Source: Methanobrevibacter sp. (lineage in GTDB: Archaea > Methanobacteriota > Methanobacteria > Methanobacteriales > Methanobacteriaceae). Taken from it: DNA of 64,000 bases. The translations under genes were made by a program, and so were the position numbers. The notes beneath the pieces are model-generated. The model saw nothing but the letters and a program-made list of their open reading frames with translations. It did not search any database and had not been told where the DNA came from. The stretch is from the NCBI RefSeq assembly GCF_015062985.1, contig NZ_SUTI01000002.1:35064-99063 (forward strand), written 5' to 3'. Below are positions 1-8,400 of this stretch, in pieces. Position 1 is the stretch's first letter. Each line of letters begins with the position of its first letter.

Positions 1-194
1 ATTGCCTCATTGAATTTCCTTTCATTTACAAGATCAACGGCATCATTATAATCCTTGTCACCACTGACAATCAAATCACTGATTTCCGGCATGGTTTTGT
101 TCATACTATCTACAGAGCTATCAATCAGTACAATAGCTGCTGAAATAAAAATCAGAACAATTATAAAAATTATTAATTTGCTATAGCTAGACAC
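1..194 (-). CDS. Membrane-anchored protein of unknown function (partial, C-terminus outside window)
   Basis: An open frame runs off the window edge. From a GTG codon at 194 it reads VSSYSKLIIFIIVLIFISA and so on. One N-terminal transmembrane helix of about 20 residues is followed by a polar region containing DSSVDSM and a segment rich in Asp, Asn and Lys. No ATG is available before the upstream stop, so GTG is the only plausible start. No Shine-Dalgarno is evident. I do not recognise the family; a single-pass protein with an extracytoplasmic domain is all that can be said. Confidence 0.55.
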   Translation of the reverse strand, partial: MSSYSKLIIFIIVLIFISAAIVLIDSSVDSMNKTMPEISDLIVSGDKDYNDAVDLVNERKFNEA

Positions 195-259
195 GATAAT
201 ATTTGTGTAAAAAGATGTTATTAAAATTTTTCATGAACAAAAAAATAAATAAAAAAAAG

Positions 260-284
260 AAGTTTAAAAATTACTTTTAAACTT
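260..284 (-). terminator. Terminator of the superoxide reductase gene
   Basis: A perfect 10-bp inverted repeat (AAGTTTAAAA / TTTTAAACTT, 5-nt loop) overlaps the stop codon of the upstream gene. On the minus strand it is followed by a long T-rich run. Confidence 0.7.
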
Positions 285-648
285 ATTCGCTGGACCAAAG
301 GCCATGTAAGTTACAGAATGCTAATGCTTTTACATCATCAGCTGCGTTTACAGTGAAAGTTGCTTCTGCAACATCACCTGGTTTGAAACATTTAGCGTAT
401 TGTTCATTTCCAGCTTCAACAATAACAAATTGGATGTAGTGGTCATCATCCATTGGGTGTGCTGCTTCACCGACTTTTACGGTTACTTTGTCACCATCGA
501 TTTCAACTACAGGTTTGTGTTTAGGTGATTTTTCACCTTCAGTTTGTTGTGGGAATTCAAACATGTGGTCGGAGCATACTTTTTCATCTCCATCAGCCAA
601 CACTTGAATAACACTTGCGCAATCGTCGCATTTTAATATTTTTGCCAT
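283..648 (-). CDS. Desulfoferrodoxin-like superoxide reductase
   Basis: This 121-residue protein probably reduces superoxide to peroxide in the cytoplasm, protecting an anaerobe from oxygen. The C-terminal half has the SOR iron-centre ligands: His44 (KHKP), His64 (HPM), His70 (HYI), Cys112 and His115 (CNLHGLW). The Glu that precedes the first His in many SORs is Pro here. The short N-terminal desulforedoxin-like part has Cys7-x2-Cys10 but only one cysteine (Cys25) where the classical CC pair would lie, so the rubredoxin-type centre I looks incomplete. The start has a good GGAGATG ribosome binding site. It lies 56 nt downstream of iscU, possibly with its own TATA sequence in the gap. Confidence 0.85.
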   Translation of the reverse strand: MAKILKCDDCASVIQVLADGDEKVCSDHMFEFPQQTEGEKSPKHKPVVEIDGDKVTVKVGEAAHPMDDDHYIQFVIVEAGNEQYAKCFKPGDVAEATFTVNAADDVKALAFCNLHGLWSSE

Positions 649-704
649 AAAAATACATCTCCTTTTTTAGGTAATAAATATATTAACCTTCAAAGTATTT
701 ATTA

Positions 705-1076
705 CTATTGATTTGTTTCATAATAATTTTCAATGGCAGCTTGAAGCCCGTCGGCTGCAAGATTTGAACAGTGCATTTTAATTGGTGGAAGACCATCCAA
801 TTCTTCTGCAACATCATTTCTGGAAATTTGTAAAGCTTCCTCCAATGTTTTGCCTACTGCAATTTCAGTAATCATACTGCTTGTTGCAATAGCTGCCCCA
901 CATCCGAATGTCTGAAATGAGATGTCCTGAATTACGTCATCCTCAACTTTTATGTAGATTGTCATCAAATCACCGCAAGTCGGGTTTCCGACTGTTCCGA
1001 CACCGTTTGCATCTTCCATCATTCTACAGTTTCTTGGGTTTGCAAAATGATCCATTACCTTTTCTGAATAATCCAT
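705..1076 (-). CDS. iscU: Fe-S cluster scaffold protein, IscU/NifU N-terminal type
   Basis: Scaffold on which Fe-S clusters are assembled with sulfur from the adjacent desulfurase. The three conserved cluster cysteines are present in NPTCGD, FGCGAAIA and MHCSNL; the Asp after the first Cys, typical of the family, is present. Length (about 123 residues) fits a stand-alone IscU domain without the C-terminal NifU extension. I prefer the ATG at 1076, which has AGGATG about 9 nt upstream; a GTG three codons earlier would overlap the iscS stop. It follows iscS directly and is almost certainly co-transcribed with it. Confidence 0.9.
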   Translation of the reverse strand: MDYSEKVMDHFANPRNCRMMEDANGVGTVGNPTCGDLMTIYIKVEDDVIQDISFQTFGCGAAIATSSMITEIAVGKTLEEALQISRNDVAEELDGLPPIKMHCSNLAADGLQAAIENYYETNQ

Positions 1077-1078
1077 AA

Positions 1079-2287
1079 TTAACACATCCTACAATCATCA
1101 CCATGCTTATTACACATTACTCCTTCATAATCAAGTTCTTGATTCCAAAGAGGAGACATTTCTCTTAATCTTGAAACTGCATTTGAAAGAGTTTCTACAA
1201 ATTCATCAACATCAAATTTATCACTTTCCGGAGCAAGTGAAATTCTTAAGGAACCATGCACATCAACAGGGTCAAGGCCTAATGCTGTTAGAACCGGAGA
1301 CGCTTCCAGCTTATTGGATGAACATGCTGAACCGGTTGAAGCCTGATAACCTTTAGCATCAAGTAAAAGAATCAATGATTCACCTTCAATTGCCTTGAAT
1401 CTAAAGTTAACGAGATTTGGAAGTCTCTGCTCCATATCACCATTTACATAAGCTGCCGGAATGGTATTCAATACCTTTTCAATTAGCTCATCCCTTATTG
1501 ATGATAATTTTTCATAATGCTCATCAAGTTGACTGTAAGCCAATTCGCATGCTTTTCCAAATCCGACAATTCCTGCAACGTTTTCAGTACCTGCCCTGAT
1601 GCCTCTTTCCTGACCTCCACCATGTATAAGCGGAACAAGGCGGGTTCCTTTTTTAATGTATAATGCTCCAACACCTTTAGGACCATTAATTTTATGGGAT
1701 GATAAAGAAAGCATGTCCACATTCAACTTTTCAACATCAACAGGGATTTTACCGAAAGTCTGAACGGCATCAGTGTGGAATTTAATGCCTTTTTCACGTG
1801 CGATTTTACCAATTTCCTCAATCGGCTGAATAGTGCCAATTTCGTTATTACCGTGCATTATAGTAATCAAAATTGTGTCGGGAGTAATTGCTTCTATTAA
1901 ATCTTCAACCTTGATAATACCGTTTTCATAAACTGGCAAATAGGTAACCTTAAAGTCCAATGATTCCAAAAACTTTAAAGTTTCATTTACGGCGGGGTGC
2001 TCGAATTCTGTTGTGATTATATGTTTTCCTTGATTAAGGAATTTAAAGGCAATTCCTTTAATGGCAAGATTATCAGATTCTGATCCCCCGCCTGTAAAAA
2101 TAATTTCTTCAGGCTTTGCATTAATTGCATCAGCTACTCTTTGACGAGCCTGATTTAATGCATTTTTTGATTCGCGACCAAATTTATAAAGAGTGGATGG
2201 ATTTCCAAACACTTCTGTGAAATATGGTTTCATCTCTTCAAAAACTTCCTCGCTAACTTGTGTTGTTGCTGAGTTATCTAAATACAT
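1079..2287 (-). CDS. iscS: Cysteine desulfurase, NifS/IscS family
   Basis: PLP enzyme of 402 residues that takes sulfur from cysteine as a persulfide for Fe-S assembly. Visible features are the PLP-binding lysine K199 in SSHKINGPKG, the HTDAVQ segment, and the catalytic Cys322 in STGSACSS. The protein ends in a short tail with three cysteines (C392-x6-C399-x2-C402), which is unusual for the family core and could bind metal or pass on persulfide. Its stop lies within the ribosome binding/start region of iscU, indicating an operon. metY lies 68 nt upstream in the same direction behind a hairpin. Confidence 0.93.
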   Translation of the reverse strand: MYLDNSATTQVSEEVFEEMKPYFTEVFGNPSTLYKFGRESKNALNQARQRVADAINAKPEEIIFTGGGSESDNLAIKGIAFKFLNQGKHIITTEFEHPAVNETLKFLESLDFKVTYLPVYENGIIKVEDLIEAITPDTILITIMHGNNEIGTIQPIEEIGKIAREKGIKFHTDAVQTFGKIPVDVEKLNVDMLSLSSHKINGPKGVGALYIKKGTRLVPLIHGGGQERGIRAGTENVAGIVGFGKACELAYSQLDEHYEKLSSIRDELIEKVLNTIPAAYVNGDMEQRLPNLVNFRFKAIEGESLILLLDAKGYQASTGSACSSNKLEASPVLTALGLDPVDVHGSLRISLAPESDKFDVDEFVETLSNAVSRLREMSPLWNQELDYEGVMCNKHGDDCRMC

Positions 2288-2336
2288 TCTTTATCCCCCA
2301 ATTGTCTTTTAATTTATTATACAAAATAATTTTAGT

Positions 2337-2357
2337 GAGTAAAGGGTTACTTTACTC
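2337..2357 (-). terminator. Hairpin at the end of metY
   Basis: The inverted repeat GAGTAAAG / CTTTACTC with a 5-nt loop overlaps the metY stop codon and is followed on the minus strand by an A/T-rich stretch. It probably terminates or attenuates metY transcription ahead of iscS. Confidence 0.5.
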
Positions 2358-3651
2358 AGATACTGTCTAAAGCTTGACTTAAATCATCAATTAAATCATT
2401 AACATCCTCAAGACCAATAGAAAGCCTGATGAAGTCAGGTGTTACACCGGTAGCTTCCTGCTCTTCCGGAGTCAACTGTTGGTGGGTTGTGCTTGCCGGG
2501 TGGATTGCGAGGCTTTTTGCATCACCGATATTTGCAAGAATTGAGAACAATTCCAATTTTTCGATTACTTTTCTTCCGGCTTCCTCTCCGCCTTCTACAC
2601 CAAATCCTAAAATGCCTGCAAAGTTGTCCTTGAGGTATTTTTTATTGATTTCGTAAGTCGGGTGTGACTCCAATCCAGGATAGTTTACCCATTTTACTTT
2701 AGGATGTGATTCCAAAAATTTGGCTACTTTCAAAGCGTTTTCGGAGTGTCTTTTTACACGAACATCCAAGCTTTCAAGTCCTTGCAAGAAAAGGAAACTG
2801 TGCACAGGAGCCAATGTTGCTCCAAGGTCCCTTAAAAGTCTTGCCCTTATTCTTACGGTAAATGCAAGATTTCCAAGTTCAGGAACATCACCGAATGAAT
2901 CCCAGAATACTATACCATGGTAACTTGGATCAGGTTTGGTGAAGTTTGCAAACTTGCCGTTTCCCCAGTTGAATTTACCTGAATCGACAATGTATCCTCC
3001 GACTGCAGTACCGTGACCACCGACATATTTTGTTGCGGATGCCGCAATTACATCAGCGCCATGTTCCAATGGCCTTACCAATCCTACACCCACAGTGTTG
3101 TCCACAATCAATGGAATGTCATGGGAGTGTGCTATTTCCGCCAATGCTTCAAAGTCAGGCACGTCAAGTTTAGGGTTTCCGATGGACTCCACATAGATTG
3201 CCTTGGTCTTTTCGTCAATAGCATTTTCAAAAGCTTCCAAGTCCTGAGAGTCAACGAACTTGACTTCACGAGCCAGATCTTTAAAAGTGTAATTGAATAA
3301 TTGGTAAGTTCCACCGTAAAGGTTGTCTGCTGAAACGATGTTGTCTCCAGGTTCGGTTACATTCAAGATTGCATATGAAATTGCTGCAAGACCACTTGAT
3401 GTTGAAATACCGGAGTTACCGCCTTCGATAGCAGCAATCCTTGCTTCAAATACATCACTGGTAGGGTTAGTTAATCTGGAGTAAATTTGTCCAAATTCTT
3501 GAAGGGCGAATCTTCTTGCAGCCTCGTCAGAGTCTTTAAATACATATGAAGTAGTTTGATAAATAGGAACCGCTTGTGCCCCTGTCGCGGGGTCGGGAGT
3601 TTGTCCTGCTCGTACACCTAATGTTGCTAATCCATAATTTTTATTTGTCAT
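2356..3651 (-). CDS. metY: O-acetylhomoserine/O-acetylserine sulfhydrylase, PLP Cys/Met metabolism family
   Basis: Homocysteine (or cysteine) synthase of 431 residues that condenses an O-acetylated amino acid with sulfide. It has the Cys/Met PLP fold: YSRLTNPTSDVFEARIAALEGG-like N-terminal region, LIVDNT around residue 185, and the PLP lysine K208 in SATKYVGGHG. The size and the LYGGTYQLF segment fit the MetY group rather than cystathionine gamma-synthase. The start has AAGGTGAT upstream. The promoter carries a TATA box and three copies of a palindrome shared with cysK, which suggests control by sulfur or cysteine status. Substrate preference cannot be fixed from sequence. Confidence 0.88.
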   Translation of the reverse strand: MTNKNYGLATLGVRAGQTPDPATGAQAVPIYQTTSYVFKDSDEAARRFALQEFGQIYSRLTNPTSDVFEARIAAIEGGNSGISTSSGLAAISYAILNVTEPGDNIVSADNLYGGTYQLFNYTFKDLAREVKFVDSQDLEAFENAIDEKTKAIYVESIGNPKLDVPDFEALAEIAHSHDIPLIVDNTVGVGLVRPLEHGADVIAASATKYVGGHGTAVGGYIVDSGKFNWGNGKFANFTKPDPSYHGIVFWDSFGDVPELGNLAFTVRIRARLLRDLGATLAPVHSFLFLQGLESLDVRVKRHSENALKVAKFLESHPKVKWVNYPGLESHPTYEINKKYLKDNFAGILGFGVEGGEEAGRKVIEKLELFSILANIGDAKSLAIHPASTTHQQLTPEEQEATGVTPDFIRLSIGLEDVNDLIDDLSQALDSI

Positions 3652-3709
3652 TAAATATCACCTTTATAATTGAATTTTAGTAAAATATATCACGTGTTAT
3701 ATTTACTAT

Positions 3710-3723
3710 ATAACAATAGTTAT
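3710..3723 (-). promoter_or_regulatory. Putative operator of metY, start-proximal copy
   Basis: ATAACAATAGTTAT is a perfect ATAAC-N4-GTTAT palindrome. It sits just downstream of the metY TATA box, where the transcription start is expected, a typical repressor position. The same motif occurs twice upstream and twice at cysK. Confidence 0.6.
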
Positions 3724-3728
3724 TATTA

Positions 3729-3755
3729 ATATATAAAGGTTTTGGTATGCCTAAA
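3729..3755 (-). promoter_or_regulatory. metY TATA box with adjacent shared element
   Basis: On the minus strand the TATA box TTTATATAT is preceded, two bases away, by TTTAGGCATACCAAAA (3740-3755). The same arrangement, with the related element TTTAGTTATACCAAAA, precedes the cysK TATA box. It overlaps the BRE position and may also bind a regulator. Confidence 0.6.
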
Positions 3756-3775
3756 TATTGTGTAAAAAATAGATT

Positions 3776-3809
3776 ATAACTTACGTTATACAATTATAAC
3801 ATATGTTAT
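3776..3809 (-). promoter_or_regulatory. Upstream pair of metY operators
   Basis: Two 14-bp palindromes of the form ATAAC-N4-GTTAT lie at 3776-3789 (spacer TTAC) and 3796-3809 (spacer ATAT). Their centres are 20 bp apart, about two helical turns, suggesting adjacent dimers on one DNA face. A second TATA-like sequence lies just beyond, around 3815-3823. Confidence 0.55.
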
Positions 3810-3859
3810 CATAGTATATAAAGATTATTATTCCTCATTGAAAAAAATTAAAAAAAAAG

Positions 3860-3876
3860 AGGAGAAAAGATCTCCT
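3860..3876 (-). terminator. Terminator of the cysS 3' fragment
   Basis: The hairpin AGGAGA / TCTCCT with a 5-nt loop overlaps the end of the cysS fragment and is followed on the minus strand by a T-rich run. The intact cysS ends in a similar but not identical hairpin. Confidence 0.6.
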
Positions 3877-4444
3877 AATCGTTTATCTCATAACCTAAAG
3901 CTTGTAGGTTATCTCGAATCTTATCTGACAAATCATACTGTTTGTTAGCTCTAAGTTCAGATCTTACTTCAGAAATCAAATTGAGTAAATCATCAGAACC
4001 TGCATTGACCTCTTCAACTTCAAAGCTAACGCCGAATATATGGGAAGCATCATCAAGGAATGCCTTAATAGCTATCTTATCTTCAGCACTTAAATTATCC
4101 AATTCATTTTTGGAATCATTAATTAATCCAAAAATAGCTGCAATAGCCTTTGGAGTGTTGAAGTCATCATCCATACTGTCAAAGAATTCCTTCTTCCATT
4201 TATCCAACACTTCATAGTCAGATTCAAATTCTTCTGTAACTTCAACATCTAAAAGTTCATAGTACTTTCTGATTCTGTCTAAACTTTTAGCGGACTGGTG
4301 AAGTGAATCTTTAGAAAAGTCAATCGGACTTCTGTAGTGGGTTGACAAAACAAAGAACCTGAAAGTTTCTGCCTCATAATCATTAAGCAAATCACGGATT
4401 GTGATAAAGTTATTTAAGGATTTTGACATTTTCTCTCCGTTAAC
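3875..4444 (-). pseudogene. Duplicated 3' part of cysS (orphan fragment)
   Basis: This open frame matches the C-terminal ~185 residues of the intact cysS at 10844-12193 with only a few changes (for example LLNDYEAE for LLKDYEAE and DASHIF for DAAHIF). It begins at VNGEKMSKS, so it retains the KMSKS loop and the tRNA-binding C-terminal domain but lacks the HIGH-containing catalytic half and zinc site; it cannot be an active synthetase. The frame could start at an ATG at 4471, giving a short unrelated lead-in (FSWKYSK), but no convincing ribosome binding site is seen. It marks one end of the segment bounded by the two cysS copies. Confidence 0.85.
3875..4444 (-). repeat. 570-bp direct repeat, copy A (partner 10844-11413)
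   Basis: Copy A is colinear and apparently gap-free with the last 570 bp of cysS at 10844-11413, with only scattered mismatches. Homology stops abruptly at TTAAC next to the KMSKS codons. The two copies bracket the adhesin and small membrane protein genes, so the structure is either an insertion that brought its own cysS 3' end or a duplication. Confidence 0.85.
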
Positions 4445-4573
4445 ATGTTTTGAATATTTCCATGAAAACATTCACTCCAAACCGAGTCTATGGTGGAAAT
4501 TTAATGCACTCATGGACTGGTAGGATAGCATGGTCTCCTGTATGTGTTAACATCCACAGTTGAAGTAAGAATT

Positions 4574-5027
4574 CTAAATCCTAAGATTAAAGTAGCTCAA
4601 TCTATTTATTATCTTTCTTTTAGATAATCCCATCACATACCATATTAATATTGCAATGAAACTTAGTATTATGTATTTAATCCCAGCATTATTTGTTGAA
4701 AATATATCCCAAAGAATTGAAAGAATTGATAAATCTGAATTAAATAATATCCTTAAACAAATTTCAGAGACGATAAACGAAATCAAGGTTGGGAAAATGA
4801 TTATAGAAAAATATGAAAACGTAACCAACCTAGTGTTATATTCTAAATATAAACTATCAAATTCTAGGCATATACACGTAAAAACAAACATTATAAAAAA
4901 TGGAAAAAAATCTAAATATTTATTTGTATTGCAATATATGGATAATTAACAGGCAAATGATAAATATTGCAATATAAATTATGAATGAAATAATTATTAA
5001 ACGATTAATTCTTTCTTTAAAATTCAT
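4574..5027 (-). pseudogene. Small multi-TM protein, frameshifted
   Basis: An ATG at 5027 with a strong GGGTGAT ribosome binding site starts MNFKERINRLIIISFI..., closely like the N-terminus (MTFKDKRNNLMKKAFI) of the neighbouring 94-residue protein. The frame stops after 35 codons at a CAATACAAATAA stretch. A one-base shift there opens a frame that continues to 4574 (NKYLDFFPFFIMFVFTC... to SYFNLRI). The joined product would be about 150 residues with four hydrophobic helices. It is the last gene of the adhesin operon. Either it is truly broken or the assembly has an indel; an overlapping plus-strand frame (4656-4949) is a shadow. Confidence 0.6.
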
Positions 5028-5161
5028 TTACATATCACCCATAAATGAAGTTTATTCTCCCTAATAGATTCTAGTTTTGAATTATTCATCAAAAATCATT
5101 CGTTTAAACTTAATTATTTATTGCCTGCTTAAACATATAATATTTATAGTAACACTACCTA

Positions 5162-5446
5162 TTAAAAAAATACCCTGCAAGATTCAATTATGAAAAAGGA
5201 CAGTAGGAGTACAATAAATTTAATACTCACAGATCCATACCATACCCATTCTTTATGATATTCATCACAATATTTCCTATATACACTTATAAGGAAGTCC
5301 GTATAGAAATAAAAACCTAAAAGAATGCAAATTAAAAGTCCAAATTGTCTTAAAACTAAAGATATGCAAAAAATTATAGCAAAAATTAAAAAATATCCAA
5401 TAAATGCCTTTTTCATTAAATTATTTCTCTTATCTTTAAAAGTCAT
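5162..5446 (-). CDS. Small three-helix membrane protein directly downstream of the giant adhesin
   Basis: A 94-residue protein with about three hydrophobic helices and a basic N-terminus (MTFKDKRNNLMKK). I recognise no named family. It begins 19 nt after the adhesin stop codon in the same direction, so it is probably co-transcribed, and a frameshifted paralogue follows it. Small membrane proteins placed directly after a large secreted protein with a variable C-terminus are typical of immunity proteins in toxin loci; that role here is inference from context only. Alternatively it could help membrane insertion of the adhesin tail. Confidence 0.6.
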   Translation of the reverse strand: MTFKDKRNNLMKKAFIGYFLIFAIIFCISLVLRQFGLLICILLGFYFYTDFLISVYRKYCDEYHKEWVWYGSVSIKFIVLLLSFFIIESCRVFF

Positions 5447-5465
5447 TATATCATTACCCTAAAAA

Positions 5466-8400
5466 TTAGTTTGGAAAAATATGATTAATAATAATATCAA
5501 AGTATATGTCCTCAAAAAAACTCAAAAGAAACCATACAGATTCGCTTCCAGTTCCATAATACATAGTATTTATTATAGATTCAATGGTTCCGAATTTTAC
5601 TATGGCCTTTGAACCCTGACGGACAACACCACCTTGATATTCTGCATAATCTAATAAAAATTTACCAAAACCTTCATTCACAGATTTTTTAGTAATAAAT
5701 GTTGTACTCCCATCATACAACATAATTTTACCCAATCTTCCAGCAGTTTTATCCAAGAAAGATGCAGGGCCTGCAGCAGGAATCATAGAAGTCACTACAT
5801 CAAATGTAAAATGAGCCGCTCGGTTATAGTTCCAACCTCTGTTTAAATCATCAGCAAAATAAGTAGTAACAATTCCAGCACCTATTAACAATCCAGCACC
5901 AATTCCTATCCCCCACCCTATAGGATTAGAAACTAATAACAAACCCACACCAACAGTAACAGCAGTACTACCAATCAAACCTAAACTAAAATCATCAACA
6001 CCATCTAAAAAACCAAAAGTATCATTAAGACCTCTATTAATACCATCCTCAATACTATCAATAAAATTTGAACTACCATTTAAAAAATCAACAAAACTTT
6101 CCATAAATTCCTCAAAAAACATATTAAAACAATCATCAAAAACCCCTAAAAATAAGCCTAATGAATAAGCCCATTCTGTTTGCTGATCATAATAACAATA
6201 AGAACCTTGCCCCACATTAAACATAAGATCACTAAAAATACCAGTATCCAACTCAAACACTAACACTCTTCTATTAGTACCATTTTCCCGAATAACCAAC
6301 AAATTATCCTCTAAAAAGAACTCTAACCCAGGACCATCTAACAAAAGATTAGCCAAACCCATAGTAACAGAACCATAAGGACTATTATCTGGGAATAAAG
6401 ATTTCATCACCCAATATTCAATTTGAGAAAACATTGAAGTCACAACAAACCTAAAAGCACGAACATCCACATCATCACCATAAACATCCATACCAAAACG
6501 AAAATCAGACCTACCACTTAAAACAGTAACATTACAATTATCATAAACACTAACACAAATAGGGCTTGACCTATCCCAGCTAACATTAAACTTATCAGCA
6601 GAAATATCCGCAACTTTATCAATACAATAATAAGTTAAAAAACCATTTAAAAAACTACCATAACAAGCCTTCATAAAACCATCATAAACCAAACTTCCAT
6701 TAGTATATGTTTTATTTTTTTCATTTAACCAATAAACTAAATCTTCATCACTTAATTTATCACAAACGAAAGTGAATGTTAAAAAACCGTCATAATCGGA
6801 ATTAACAAGATGTCCCCTATTAAATCCATCAGCATAAGTGATATTATTCTGAGCATATTGGAAACAAGTAACATTATAGTTTGAAACAGTTTCATCTAAA
6901 TGAGTATAAGCTCCATTGATATAAGTTATATCTGTATAAGCATAAATGTTATTTCCCATGAATTCCAGTTCAAAATCATCAACATTATAACGTTTGGCAA
7001 CATCACCAGGATAATCAAAATTAAGCATCAACATATCTTGAAACAAATCATGACAATCTCTAACAAAATTCAACTCACCCATAGACAAATTAAAATAATT
7101 ACCAATTAACTCAAGCAAAACATCCTCTTTACTAACATTAAAATAATCCAAAACATGACTAAAAACCATAGGAACATAAATACCCTCACTAAACTGACTA
7201 TGAAGCTGATCCAAATCAAAAATATCAAAATCCAACGCATTACACACATCAATATCAGAACGAATCTTAGAATACTCATTATACAAACAATCATTATACA
7301 TATGAACCGCATTTAAAACATTATCACAAACACCACTTTTTTTACAATAAACATAATATGAACTCATAACTTCAAACCGCTTCACAATCTCCCCATCAAC
7401 AACTAAGTTTATTTGTGAAGTGAAATTATCTAATGACCGATAAATTAAACTAAACCAACTAACAGACCCATTTAAAGGAAAATTATAACTAAAGTCTAAA
7501 CCACTGCCATTACACAAAGCAGTGCTCACAACATGCAAATTAACCTCAGCAATCTTATTCACACGTACACTATTGCTGTCCAAAGCAAAACGGGTGAAAA
7601 AGGTTGTGCAATTCTCATCCAAATTCACACTCATCATGTATTTTGATTTACCATTAACAATTGTTGAATTAAAACTTTCAAAATCACTGTAAAAATTCAC
7701 TGAAATCCCATCAGGCACAAAACCAATATTAGACAAATCTTCACCACGTATATTACATGTCAAATCAGCAATAACTTCAACTGAATAGATAATACCGTTT
7801 TCCACATGATAAGAACCAATATAAGTGTTAATAGTGATGAAACCTTCTAAAACAATATCCAACTGTCTCGTATACATAATGTTAATCCTAGGAACTCTAG
7901 AACCCCACCAATTATTAGATAAATCAACATGACTATATCTAGATACAAAAACACCTTGAAGTTTATTATTCTTCCAAACACCATTATAAATATAATTCAA
8001 ATAAAAAGTATTAGATAAGTAAGGAGAATCAATATAAACTAAATAAAAATTTAGATTATCACTAATCCAATTACTATAAAATAGATTATCACCAGAATTA
8101 TTTAAAACCAAACCGCAACTAATATTATTTCCATAAAAAGTATTATTAAAACTATCAATGAGATAAAACTTATTTTCACCTCTGATAGTATAATTATTCT
8201 TTAAAAAACTATTATTCAAAAATACACAATTAGTAGAATTAAACAAATAATTACCTGATGTTGAATTAATCATACAATCTGAAAAAAGAATACCTGCTGT
8301 ATTGGTTATATGAAATACAGAACCCCCAGTATTTCTTAAATTGCACCATGTTATTACAGAGTTACTTCCAGCAATATTCAAGATTGAACCATTTAATGCA

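Noticed and set aside
4445..4573. Possible protein remnant (QETMLSYQSMSALNFHHRLGLE) between the cysS fragment and the small membrane protein
   Set aside because: An open stretch of about 23 codons ending in a stop; I could not assign it to any family, so it is not called as a gene.
4656..4949. Plus-strand frame of 97 codons
   Set aside because: It is antisense to the frameshifted membrane protein, which has a strong start site and a paralogue next door.
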